DNA from: Paraburkholderia aspalathi
GTDB lineage: Bacteria; Pseudomonadota; Gammaproteobacteria; Burkholderiales; Burkholderiaceae
Assembly: GCF_900116445.1 (NCBI RefSeq)
Contig: NZ_FPBH01000002.1
Coordinates: 124,001 to 188,000 of the forward strand
Length of the DNA stretch: 64,000 bases
Reading direction: 5' to 3'
Numbering within the stretch: the first letter of the stretch is position 1; every line of letters starts with the position of its first letter. This document shows positions 15,488 through 24,843 of the stretch, in pieces. A program made the translations under genes and the position numbers. The notes under the pieces are model-generated. The model had not been told where the DNA came from. It did no database searches and was given only the letters and a program-made list of their open reading frames with translations.

Positions 15488-18049
15488 ATGGGCAACAGGA
15501 TGGCGAAGGGACACGTCGAACGCTCGAATCACGGGCGCAATGGGATGGAAACGGAGGCACGCCTTTTTGGACGCCCTCGCTCAAAACGGCTGATGCGCGG
15601 GCTTGCCTGCTGGCTCGCGTTGCAAACCGCGTTGGCGGCGCCACTGGCTTCGGCAGTTGAAGTGGCTGCAGCGGCCATGAGCGGCGCGAGTGCGTCGCAA
15701 GCGTCGCCCGCAGCCGGCGCCCCAGGCGCGGCGGCCGCTCGCGTCGCCACCGGCGTGGGCAGCGTGCCTGCGCCGAGCGTGGCCGTCCTCTACGATCCGA
15801 ACGCGCTCGCGCAAGCGCAGCTGGCCACGCCCACGCCGGCGCTCGCCGCGTCGTCGGTGAAAGCCTTGGGGATCAAAACGCCGACCACGGCAGAACCGGG
15901 CACGCTGGTGCCGGGCGGCCGCCGTCAAACGCTCACGTTCGCCGACCTCGGCGCGCGCGATCCGCTGCAACTGCGCGGCACCGACGGCCAGAACGGCGTC
16001 GCGTTCTCCGTGCGCGGCGACGAAGTGGTGACCGGCGCGATCCTGCATCTGGTCTACAGCTACTCGCCGGCGCTGCTCGCGAATATTTCCCAGCTGAAAG
16101 TGCTGGTGAACGGCGAAGTCGCCGCGACGCTGCCGGTGCCGCACGAACAGGCCGGCATGCTCGTGGCGCGCGACGTCTCGATCGATCCGCGCTTCATCAC
16201 CGAATTCAACCATCTGAACGTGCAGTTGATCGGTCATTACACGACCAGTTGCGAGGACCCGGCGAATTCGTCGCTGTGGGCCACCGTCAGCAATGCGAGT
16301 TCGCTCGATCTGACCTACGCGTCGCTCGCCAGCAAGCCGGATCTCGCCGCCCTGCCGCAGCCATTCTTCGACCGCCGCGACGTGCGCCGTCTCGAGCTGC
16401 CCTTCGTGTTCCCGCAAAAACCCGGCGCCGCGACGCTCGAAGCGGGCGGCATCGTCGCGTCCTGGTTCGGCGCGCTCGCCGGCTATCGCGGCGCGGTGTT
16501 TCCGGCGCAACTGGATAACGCGCCGCTGTCGGGCAACGCCGTCGTGTTCGCGACCGACGACCAGCGCCCGGCCGGCGTGACGATTCCGGCGATTTCCGGC
16601 CCGACGATCGCGGTGGTGGATCGCGAAGCGCCGGCGCGCGGCAAGCTGCTGCTCGTGCTCGGCCGCACCGAGGCTGAACTGAAAACCGCCGCTAAAGCGC
16701 TCGGCATCGGCCAGAACACGCTCACCGGCCCGAGCGCGACGATCACGCAGTTGAACGAACTCATGCAGCGTGCGCCGTACGACGCGCCGAACTGGCTGCC
16801 GACTAACCGTCCGGTGCGTTTCGGCGAACTCACCGATCCGCGCGACCTGACGGTGTCCGGCTATGACGCCGACGCCGTGCGCGTGAATCTTCGCGTGCCG
16901 CCGGATCTGTTCATGTGGCACACCAAGGGCGCGCCGATCGATTTGCGCTACCGCTATACGGTGCGTCCGCTGCGGGACCGTTCGTCGCTGAACGTCAGCG
17001 TCAACGACGGCTTCGTGCAGGCGCTGCCGATTCCGGCCGAGTCGGCCTCGGTGTTCGAGTTGGGCCATTACTTTGAGCGCGTGTTGCCGGACAAGACTGC
17101 CGAAGCGCGTCGCACCGTGCATATTCCGCCGCTGCTGCTGACGCCGCGCGCGCAGGTGCGTCTGCATTTCTTCTACGACATTCCGAACACCGGCGAATGC
17201 CACGGCCGTCTGCTGGAAAACGTGGTCGGCGCCATCGATCCGAACTCGACCATCGACCTCTCGTCGTTCCCGCATTACATGGCGCTGCCTGATCTCGCGG
17301 CCTTCGCCAATAGCGGCTTCCCGTTCACGCGGATGGCCGATCTCTCGGAGACCGCGGTGGTCCTGCCGAACGAGGCCGATTCGAGCGACTACAGCCTGTT
17401 CCTGCTGACCATGGGCCGCATGGGCGCATCGACGGGGTATCCGGTGAATGGCGTGACCGTCGGCACGGCCGACGACGTCGACAAGTACGCCAACAAGGAC
17501 CTGCTGATTTTCGGCGCGCCGGGCAAGCAACCGCTGCTGCAACGCTGGGCCAAGTCGATGCCGTTCTCCAGCGACGGCGATTCGCGCACCTTCGCGCTCT
17601 CGGACGTGGTCTTCAAGCTCGAGGACTGGTGGCATGGCGAACGCGGCGTCGAACGCTCGCCGGCACGCGCCGACCTGACGCTCGTGAGCTCGAGCGGCGA
17701 TGCGCTCCTGACCGGTTTCGAATCGCCGCTGCAGAAGAACCGCAGCGCCGTCGCGCTGGTGAGCGCGGCCGGCCAGTCGGACGCCGATCTGTCCGCCGCC
17801 CTGCTCGACGCCGACGTGCTGCAGGAAATTCAAGGCGCGATGGCCGTGGTCCACGGCCGCACCGTCACCATCACGTCGAACGGCGAAGCGTACTATGTCG
17901 GCCATTTGTCACCGCAGGAGTATCTGCGCTGGGCACTGTCGTCGCATCCGCTGTTGCTGATGCTGGGTGGCGTGCTCGCCGCGTTGATCATCGCCGGACT
18001 GTTCTACCGGACGCTGCGCTCGATCGCCGCGCGCCGCCTAAAGGACTGA
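15488..18049 (+). CDS. bcsB: Cellulose synthase regulatory/periplasmic subunit BcsB
   Basis: 853 residues. An N-terminal signal (about residues 35-56, LACWLALQTALAAPLASA) is followed by an Ala-rich stretch, then the BcsB jelly-roll and flavodoxin-like domains. A single C-terminal transmembrane helix (LLLMLGGVLAALIIAGLFY) ends in basic residues. BcsB anchors in the inner membrane, completes the active synthase with BcsA and guides the glucan through the periplasm. It starts 3 bp after bcsA. An internal ATG at 15545 is an alternative start. Confidence 0.93.
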   Translation: MGNRMAKGHVERSNHGRNGMETEARLFGRPRSKRLMRGLACWLALQTALAAPLASAVEVAAAAMSGASASQASPAAGAPGAAAARVATGVGSVPAPSVAVLYDPNALAQAQLATPTPALAASSVKALGIKTPTTAEPGTLVPGGRRQTLTFADLGARDPLQLRGTDGQNGVAFSVRGDEVVTGAILHLVYSYSPALLANISQLKVLVNGEVAATLPVPHEQAGMLVARDVSIDPRFITEFNHLNVQLIGHYTTSCEDPANSSLWATVSNASSLDLTYASLASKPDLAALPQPFFDRRDVRRLELPFVFPQKPGAATLEAGGIVASWFGALAGYRGAVFPAQLDNAPLSGNAVVFATDDQRPAGVTIPAISGPTIAVVDREAPARGKLLLVLGRTEAELKTAAKALGIGQNTLTGPSATITQLNELMQRAPYDAPNWLPTNRPVRFGELTDPRDLTVSGYDADAVRVNLRVPPDLFMWHTKGAPIDLRYRYTVRPLRDRSSLNVSVNDGFVQALPIPAESASVFELGHYFERVLPDKTAEARRTVHIPPLLLTPRAQVRLHFFYDIPNTGECHGRLLENVVGAIDPNSTIDLSSFPHYMALPDLAAFANSGFPFTRMADLSETAVVLPNEADSSDYSLFLLTMGRMGASTGYPVNGVTVGTADDVDKYANKDLLIFGAPGKQPLLQRWAKSMPFSSDGDSRTFALSDVVFKLEDWWHGERGVERSPARADLTLVSSSGDALLTGFESPLQKNRSAVALVSAAGQSDADLSAALLDADVLQEIQGAMAVVHGRTVTITSNGEAYYVGHLSPQEYLRWALSSHPLLLMLGGVLAALIIAGLFYRTLRSIAARRLKD

Positions 18050-18059
18050 TAGGACTGAT

Positions 18060-19268
18060 ATGCGGGTTCGAAACATCAAGACACACGTGGCGCTAACGCT
18101 CGGGCTTGGCTTCGGCCTTGTCCTTGCGGCGGCCACGTGCTTTGCCAATATCACGAAGGTGGCGCAGACCACTTCGGCACCCGGCCAAACGGGTCCGTGT
18201 AACACAGACTCGCCGGCCTACCGCATCTTCGTCGAACACTTCGTGCAGGCCGATGGCCGCGTGATCGACTACTCCTCGCCACAGTTGAAGACCACCTCCG
18301 AAGGCCAGTCATACGGCCTGTTCTTCGCGCTGGTCGCGAACGACCGCGCAACCTTCGACCGGCTCCTGAACTGGACCCGCACCAATCTCGCGGGCAATCA
18401 GTTCGATGCGCAAAACGTGCGGCTGCCGTCGTGGCTTTGGGGCAAGAAGCCGGATGGCTCGTTCGGCGTGCTCGATCCGAATTCCGCATCCGACTCCGAC
18501 CTGTGGATCGCCTACGATCTGCTGCAAGCCGGCCGCCTGTGGCATGAGGCGAGTTATACGCAACTCGGCGAGGCGCTCGCCGCGCAGATCGCGCGCCAGG
18601 AGATGACCACGCTGCCGGGCGTCGGCCCGATGCTGCTGCCCGGTCCGCAGGGCTTCAAAAATGGCGGCGTGACGCGCCTGAATCCGAGCTACCTGCCCTT
18701 GCCGGTGCTGCGCGCGCTCGCCAAAGACATGCCGAACGGCCCATGGGCCAAGCTCGCCGACAGCGCCTACAAGCTCATCAAGACCACCGCGCCGCAAGGT
18801 TTCGCGCCCGACTGGGCGGCGTGGCAGAACGGCCAGTTCGTAGTCGATCCGAAAGAAGGCGACACCGGCAGCTACGACGCGATCCGCGTCTATCTGTGGG
18901 CCGGACTCACCTCGCCCGCCGACCCGCTCGCCAAACCCTGGCTCGCGGCGCTCGGCGGCATGCGCGCGAAGGTTGCGCAAAGCGGCATTCCGCCCGAGAA
19001 GGTTTCGTCGACCACCGGTACGGCGAGCGGCGAAGGACCGTTGAGCTACTGGGGTGCGCTCGCGCCGTACTTCAAGGCGCTCAATGACGAGCGCGGCCTC
19101 GGTCTCGCGCGCACCCATCTCGCCGTGCTCGACACCAATGTGCCGGGCCGTGAACCTGTTTATTACGATCGTGTGCTGGGCTTGTTCGGCACCGGATTCA
19201 TCGACGGCCACTATCGTTTCGACGAAGCCGGCCGTCTCGTGCCGAGTTGGAGAAATGCATGCGATTGA
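18060..19268 (+). CDS. bcsZ: Periplasmic endo-beta-1,4-glucanase BcsZ (GH8)
   Basis: 402 residues. The signal peptide (about 1-30) ends near AAATCFA. The GH8 signature segment includes TTSEGQSYGLFFALV with the catalytic Glu and DSDLWIAYDLLQ with an essential Asp; later DYAx-type residues are in GSYDAIRVYLWAG. The family hydrolyses glucan in the periplasm and is needed for proper cellulose export. Its stop overlaps the start of bcsC by 10 bp. Confidence 0.93.
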   Translation: MRVRNIKTHVALTLGLGFGLVLAAATCFANITKVAQTTSAPGQTGPCNTDSPAYRIFVEHFVQADGRVIDYSSPQLKTTSEGQSYGLFFALVANDRATFDRLLNWTRTNLAGNQFDAQNVRLPSWLWGKKPDGSFGVLDPNSASDSDLWIAYDLLQAGRLWHEASYTQLGEALAAQIARQEMTTLPGVGPMLLPGPQGFKNGGVTRLNPSYLPLPVLRALAKDMPNGPWAKLADSAYKLIKTTAPQGFAPDWAAWQNGQFVVDPKEGDTGSYDAIRVYLWAGLTSPADPLAKPWLAALGGMRAKVAQSGIPPEKVSSTTGTASGEGPLSYWGALAPYFKALNDERGLGLARTHLAVLDTNVPGREPVYYDRVLGLFGTGFIDGHYRFDEAGRLVPSWRNACD

Positions 19269-22200
19269 GCGCCCTCGCGTTTTCATTGCGGTTCGCGCTG
19301 AGCCTCACGGCCGTCTGCTGCGTGGCGACGGCTTCGCCTGACGCATTGGCGCAGGCGTCGAAAGACCCCTTGAACGTGCTGATCGATCAGGGCAAGTACT
19401 GGCAATCGCATCATCGCGGCGACCTCGCCGAGCAGGCGTGGCAGAAAGTGTTGCGCATCGATCCGAAGCAACCCGATGCGCTCTACGGCATGGGCATGGT
19501 GCTCGCCGACCGCAAGGACGGCGCCGGCGCGCAGCAATATCTGGCGCGTCTGAAAGCGGTCGCGCCGAACTATCCGAACCTGGACGAACTGGGCCGGCGC
19601 CTCGGCGAATCGAGTCTGCGTGACCAAACGGTCAACGATGCGCGGCGGCTCGCGCAAAGCGGTCAAAGCGCGAGCGCGGTAGAGGAGTATCAGCGCGCGT
19701 TGAACGGCAAGCCGGCCACACCCGCACTGCAACTCGAGTATTACCAGGCACTCTCCGCCACGCCGCAAGGCTGGGACCAGGCGCGCCGCGGCCTCGAACA
19801 GCTCGCACGCGATAACCCCGACGACCCGCGCTACGCCCTCGCCTACGCACAGCATCTGACGTATCGCGATACGACGCGCCGCGACGGTATCGCGCGGCTG
19901 CAGAAGCTTGCCGGCGACAGCACGGTCGGCGCGTCGGCGAAAAAGAGCTGGCGCCAGGCCTTGCTGTGGCTCGACGCACGGCCGTCGGACGCCGCAATGT
20001 ACGAAGCGTATCTGCAAGGCGCAACCGACGACGCCGCGGTCAAGGCGCGCTTCGAGTCGATGGTTCAGCAGGACAAGGTGGCCCGCGATCGCGCCCAGGA
20101 AAATGCCGCCGTCGACGCCCGCGGCCGCACCATCGCCGATGGTTTCGCCGCGCTCGACCGCGGCGACCTCGGCACGGCGCGCGCGAAGTTTTCGTCAGTA
20201 CTGGCGAATAGTCCGAACGACACCGACGCGCTCGGCGGCATGGGTATCGCCGCGTTGAAGCAGGAAAAATTCGCCGAAGCCCGCAACTATCTGGAACGCG
20301 CGTCGCGAAACGGCAATCCGGCGCGCTGGAAAACCGCGCTCGATAGCGCGACCTACTGGACCTATACCAGCGACGCCATCGGCGCGCGCAGCAATGGCGA
20401 GTTCGCGAAGGCGAAGTCGCTGTTCGAACGCGCGATCGCGCTGAATCCGTCCGACGTCACCGCACAGGTGCTGCTCGGCGAAATGCTGCTCACGAACGGC
20501 GACCCGGTCGGCGCCGAACAGGCCTACCGGATGGCGCTGCGCCGCCAGGCCGACAATCCCGATGCGATTCGCGGCCTCGTCGGTTCGCTCGCCGCACAGG
20601 GTCGTGGCGACGAAGCGCTGCAATTCGCCAATCAGCTGAACAGCGAACAACAATCGAAGGCCGGCGGCATCAACCGTCTGCGTGGCGAAGCGCAGGCCGC
20701 GCAAGCACGCGCGGCCGAAGCGCGCGGCGATCTCGGCAGTGCGCGCAGCCTGTTCGAAGACGCGTTGCTGAACGATCCTGACGATCCCTGGCTGCGCCTC
20801 GACCTCGCGCGTATTTACGTGCGCCAGGGCGCGGTTGCGAATGCCCGCAGCATGATGGACGGCCTCCTCGCCGCGCATCCCGACATGACTGACGCGCTGT
20901 ATGCGAGTGCGTTGTTGTCGGCGGAAACGCAGGACTGGACGGCCGGTCTCGCGCAACTCGAACGGATTCCAGCCGCGCAGCGCACCGACGCGATGACGAC
21001 CTTGCAGCATCGCCTGTGGGTGCATCAGCAGGCCGATCTCGCGACGCGGATGGCGCGCAACGGTCAGTCGCAACAAGCGCTGGCAACCTTGCACGCCGCC
21101 GAACCGGTTGCCGGCAACAATCCCGAACTGATCGGCGTGATCGCTGCCGCGTATCAGCAGGCGGGCGACCCGAATCGCGCATTGGGCCTCGTGCGCAGCG
21201 CGATGAACGCGGCGCCTGGCAACACCGATTTGCTGCTGCAATACGCGGGTATTCTCTCCGCCACGCAGCAGGAAGCCGAACTCGGCATGGTGATGCGACG
21301 CCTCGCAGCGATGCAGTTGACGCCGCAGCAGCGCACGGATTTCGGCAATCTGAATCTGGGCATCGTCATCAAGCAATGCGACGCGGTGCGTCAGCGCGGC
21401 GATCTTGCCAGCGCCTACGACGTGATCGCGCCGTGGCTCGCGGCGATGCCCGACAATCCCGATCTGCAAGCCGCTCTCGGCCGCCTCTATTCGAGCGCCG
21501 GCGACGACCGCAACGCGCTCGCCAGTTACCGCGTCGCGTTGCAGCGCAAACCCGACGACCTGAACCTGCTGCAAGCGACGATCTCCGCGGCATCTGGCGC
21601 GAAACAGTTTAGCTATGCCGAATCGCTCGCCAATCAGGCGCTTGCAGCGGCGCCGAACGACCCCGGCGTGCTGGCGACGGTCGGCCGCATGTATCGCGCC
21701 GAAGGCAAGCTGTCGCTCGCGTCGACTTATCTGCAACGCTCGCTGATCGCCGCCAATACGCCGCTGATGGCCAACGGGCCCCGCGCCAATGCGCCGAGCA
21801 ACGTGCCGCGTGGCTGGGAAGTCGCGATGCGCCGGATCGGCGCGACGCCGCTGCCGGGCACCAATCCCTTCGAAGGTAAAACCGCAACGATCTCGCCGAC
21901 CGACGCCGACAACGCCGCGCTCGCAGGTGGCGGCTTCAATGCCGCGCGTGCATCGCTCCCGTACTCGCAGTCCTCCTTGCCGTCCCAGACCGTGCCGAAC
22001 TATCCGCCGCCCTCGCAGCCCGCGCCGTACGTTGCGCCCTATACGGCGCCTGCTCAGCCGTATGCGCCGAACGCCGCGCCTACCGCCGTTCCCTATAACG
22101 CGCCACGTCCCGGCACCAACGCGGATGGCTACGGCCAGGAGACCAACGGGTCGAGCCAGTCCGGCGCGCCGTTGCAGCCATATCCGGGGCAAGGGCAGGC

Positions 22201-24040
22201 GCAGATGCAGCAGGCGCAGCAGCAGCAGTACAACCCGGCGTATCCGCAGCAATCCGGTCACCCGCAACAAGGTGGATATCCTCAACAGGCGCAATATCAG
22301 CAGCAGGCGCCCTATCCGCAGCAGCCGGACGGTTATGCGACCACGCCGTGGCCGATGTCGCCTGCGGCACGCGATGCGCAGGCCAATGCCGGTTCGATGC
22401 AACAGCCGCGTTACACGAATTCGGCCACGAGCACGAAACGCTCGACCAGCAAGAAGCAAAGCACGTCGAAGAGCAACCGTAACGCGCAAGCCTATGCGCA
22501 GGCGCCGTATGGGCAGCAACAAGCTTATCCGCAGCAGCAACAGCCCTACTACGGCCAGCAGCCTTACCCGCAGCAACAACAGGCATACGCGCAGCAGGGT
22601 TACGCGCAGCAGCCTTACCAACCGGTGCCGCCGCAACAGGCCTACGGTCAGCAGCCTTATCAGCCGTATCCGAATCAGGGCTCGGGGTATTACGCGCAGC
22701 AACAGCAGCCGTATATTCCGCAACCGCCGACCGGTTACGCGCAGGCGTACTACCCGCAACAACCTGGCGCGAACGGTAACGGCGGCACCTACCCGCAACC
22801 GAACGTCGCCAATACGCAGACGCTCGGCGTGGCTGAAGAACTGGCGCAGGTCAATCGCGAGCAGTCGAGCACCGTGTCGGGCGGGGTCGTGTTCCGCAAT
22901 CGCACGGGCGAGGACGGCCTGTCGACGCTGACCGATATCGAAGCACCGATTCAGGGGCGCATCAAGGCCGGCAACGGTCACATCGTCGTGACCGCGACGG
23001 CGGTAACGCTGGATGCCGGCACGGCCGCGGGCAGTCTATCGACGCTCGCGCGATTCGGCTCGGGGTTGTCCAATAGCACGTCCGCTACGGCGGCGGTGGC
23101 GGGCACCAACACTTATGGCAGCCAGACCGCCAACGGCGTAGGTTTGTCGCTCGGCTACGAAGGCCGCAACCTTAATGGTGATATCGGCGTAACGCCGCTT
23201 GGTTTCCCCGAGAAGAACATTGTGGGCGGCTTGCAATACAACGGTGGCATTACCGACAAGGTGTCGTATTCGCTGGCCGTCGCGCGCCGCGCGGTGACTG
23301 ACAGCTTGCTGTCGTATGCCGGCGCGCGCGACTCCGGCTCCGGCCTCGAGTGGGGCGGCGTCACTTCCTTCGGCGGCCTCGCCAGTCTTGCATGGGATGA
23401 CGGCACCAACGGCCTGTATGTGAACGCCGCGTACCAGAACTACCATGGCTATCACGTCGCAAGCAATAACGCAGTCAAAGGCGGCGGCGGTATCTACACG
23501 CGTGTTTACAAGGATGCCGATCAGACGCTCACTGTCGGTGTGAACACGACGCTGATGACCTATAACAAGAACCTCTCGTACTTCACGTATGGTCAGGGCG
23601 GGTATTTCAGTCCGCAGCAGTACATGATTCTGAATTTGCCGGTGGAGTGGACTGGGCGCAATGGTCAGTTTACTTATGACGTGAAGGGCTCGATCGGCGT
23701 ACAGCATTACCGGCAGGATGCATCGGATTACTTCCCGCTCGACGGCACGCTCCAGACCAATGCGGCGGCGGAAGCCAAGACCCTCGGTTCGAATCTGGAT
23801 AGTGGTGCGCAGTATCCTGGGCAGAGTAAGACTGGGGTTTCTTATTCGCTTAGCGCGGTGGGGGAGTATCAACTGGCTCCGCAGTTGGCGTTTGGGGCGA
23901 CTGCGTCGCTCGGCAATGCTTATGAGTATCGCGAGTGGCTCGCGGCTGTTTATTTGAGGTATAGCTTTAGTAAGCAGACTGGGTTGCAGCCGTTTCCGCC
24001 TACGCCGGTCAGTTCGCCTTATTTGTCTTTGTCTAACTAG
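19259..24040 (+). CDS. bcsC: Cellulose export outer-membrane protein BcsC with long low-complexity linker
   Basis: 1,593 residues from ATG 19259, preceded by GGAGA; a TTG 12 bp earlier is less likely. Signal peptide about 1-33. TPR repeats fill about residues 35-860. Residues about 914-1184 are low complexity: Pro/Ala/Tyr-rich, then Gln/Pro/Tyr-rich with a short Ser/Thr/Lys block. The C-terminal 400 residues are the BCSC_C outer-membrane barrel. Escherichia coli BcsC is about 1,157 residues, so the linker accounts for much of the excess. It conducts cellulose across the outer membrane. Its TAG stop is followed after 7 nt by repeat copy B. Confidence 0.92.
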   Translation: MRLSALAFSLRFALSLTAVCCVATASPDALAQASKDPLNVLIDQGKYWQSHHRGDLAEQAWQKVLRIDPKQPDALYGMGMVLADRKDGAGAQQYLARLKAVAPNYPNLDELGRRLGESSLRDQTVNDARRLAQSGQSASAVEEYQRALNGKPATPALQLEYYQALSATPQGWDQARRGLEQLARDNPDDPRYALAYAQHLTYRDTTRRDGIARLQKLAGDSTVGASAKKSWRQALLWLDARPSDAAMYEAYLQGATDDAAVKARFESMVQQDKVARDRAQENAAVDARGRTIADGFAALDRGDLGTARAKFSSVLANSPNDTDALGGMGIAALKQEKFAEARNYLERASRNGNPARWKTALDSATYWTYTSDAIGARSNGEFAKAKSLFERAIALNPSDVTAQVLLGEMLLTNGDPVGAEQAYRMALRRQADNPDAIRGLVGSLAAQGRGDEALQFANQLNSEQQSKAGGINRLRGEAQAAQARAAEARGDLGSARSLFEDALLNDPDDPWLRLDLARIYVRQGAVANARSMMDGLLAAHPDMTDALYASALLSAETQDWTAGLAQLERIPAAQRTDAMTTLQHRLWVHQQADLATRMARNGQSQQALATLHAAEPVAGNNPELIGVIAAAYQQAGDPNRALGLVRSAMNAAPGNTDLLLQYAGILSATQQEAELGMVMRRLAAMQLTPQQRTDFGNLNLGIVIKQCDAVRQRGDLASAYDVIAPWLAAMPDNPDLQAALGRLYSSAGDDRNALASYRVALQRKPDDLNLLQATISAASGAKQFSYAESLANQALAAAPNDPGVLATVGRMYRAEGKLSLASTYLQRSLIAANTPLMANGPRANAPSNVPRGWEVAMRRIGATPLPGTNPFEGKTATISPTDADNAALAGGGFNAARASLPYSQSSLPSQTVPNYPPPSQPAPYVAPYTAPAQPYAPNAAPTAVPYNAPRPGTNADGYGQETNGSSQSGAPLQPYPGQGQAQMQQAQQQQYNPAYPQQSGHPQQGGYPQQAQYQQQAPYPQQPDGYATTPWPMSPAARDAQANAGSMQQPRYTNSATSTKRSTSKKQSTSKSNRNAQAYAQAPYGQQQAYPQQQQPYYGQQPYPQQQQAYAQQGYAQQPYQPVPPQQAYGQQPYQPYPNQGSGYYAQQQQPYIPQPPTGYAQAYYPQQPGANGNGGTYPQPNVANTQTLGVAEELAQVNREQSSTVSGGVVFRNRTGEDGLSTLTDIEAPIQGRIKAGNGHIVVTATAVTLDAGTAAGSLSTLARFGSGLSNSTSATAAVAGTNTYGSQTANGVGLSLGYEGRNLNGDIGVTPLGFPEKNIVGGLQYNGGITDKVSYSLAVARRAVTDSLLSYAGARDSGSGLEWGGVTSFGGLASLAWDDGTNGLYVNAAYQNYHGYHVASNNAVKGGGGIYTRVYKDADQTLTVGVNTTLMTYNKNLSYFTYGQGGYFSPQQYMILNLPVEWTGRNGQFTYDVKGSIGVQHYRQDASDYFPLDGTLQTNAAAEAKTLGSNLDSGAQYPGQSKTGVSYSLSAVGEYQLAPQLAFGATASLGNAYEYREWLAAVYLRYSFSKQTGLQPFPPTPVSSPYLSLSN
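22183..22770 (+). repeat. Gln/Pro/Tyr-coding repetitive DNA within bcsC
   Basis: Recurrent units encode YPQQQQ, YGQQPY, YAQQ and similar, built on CAGCAG, CCGCAGCAA and TACGCGCAG codons. The frame is kept throughout. Repetitive DNA of this kind should vary in length between strains. Confidence 0.85.
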
Positions 24041-24047
24041 CTGGGGG

Positions 24048-24335
24048 TTTTTGCCTGCGCGGCGCTTTTTGGCCGTGTTCCTGGGGCTTTGGCCTTTCCT
24101 TGTTTTGGTGGTGGTTTATTAGCGTTCCCCCTGTGCGGGGGGGCACCTACTTTTCTTTGCCGCCGCAAAGAAAAGTAGGCAAAAGAAAGCGGCTAGAAAC
24201 CCCTGCTAAGCGGGTCCCGCAGCTCGCTCAGGGTAGTGGTGCATCTGGAATCTGTGTTCGTGCCCATGCATAGGCTTGTGACAAGGGCGTCATACTTCCG
24301 GCGGCGCTGCGCGCGCCGAAGAGCCGCTCATAAAG
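24048..24335 (+). repeat. Dispersed ~290-bp hairpin repeat, copy B
   Basis: Begins TTTTTGCC 7 nt after the bcsC stop (stop-CTGGGGG-TTTTT). The hairpin arms are CCTACTTTTCTTTGC (24146-24160) and its complement (24165-24179) with a CGCC loop. It runs in the same sense as bcsC and is the reverse of copies A and C in window orientation. Confidence 0.9.
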
Positions 24336-24539
24336 CCACTCACTACGTTTTGACGCCTACGCCTCGCCAACAGGTCGTGGCTCGTCCTTGCATTGCCACC
24401 GCAGCCGCGACCGTGATTGCGAGGCACCGACAAACATTTGAAGTGGGGGTTTCCGGAGTGAGTGCAGGGCGCGTCGCCGAGGCGAAGCCAACGGCCCCCA
24501 CAGACCTCAACCGAAGCCCATGGTTTCCCCTGCAGACCC
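24336..24539. other. Segment between inverted repeat copies B and C
   Basis: About 200 bp flanked by the oppositely oriented copies. It has no credible gene, although an open frame crosses the whole inverted pair. I recognise nothing else in it. Confidence 0.5.
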
Positions 24540-24839
24540 GTCCGCGACGCACGCAGTGCGGAGTGGGAGCTGATGACTCCTTTGTCACTAACGCCGAATG
24601 TGCGAGAGCACGGATTCCAGTCGCACCACTACCCCAGGCAAACCACGGTGCCCGCTTAGCAGGGGCTTCTAGCCGCTTTCTTTGCTTATCTTTCTTTGCG
24701 GCGGCAAAGAAAGTAAGTGCCGCCCCGCACAGGGGCAACGCTAATAAACCACTAACAATGCAAGGAAAGGCACCAAAGCCAGAACAAGGAAAGCCCAAAG
24801 CCCCAGGACCACGGCCAATGCCGCCGCAAAAGGCAAAAA
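24540..24839 (-). repeat. Dispersed hairpin repeat, copy C (divergent)
   Basis: On the minus strand it begins TTTTTGCC 4 nt after the DUF2252 stop (stop-CTGG-TTTTT), the same junction as copy B. The central hairpin has one bulge (24685-24717), and a CAAGGAAAG unit is duplicated relative to copies A and B. The outer part (24540-24600) is the most diverged. Confidence 0.8.
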
Positions 24840-24843
24840 CCAG

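Noticed and set aside
15581..17905. 774-codon open frame opposite bcsB
   Set aside because: No signal, domain or ribosome site; shadow of bcsB.
20195..22981. 928-codon open frame on the minus strand opposite bcsC
   Set aside because: Arg/Leu-rich translation with no domain; an antisense shadow of high-G+C coding DNA.
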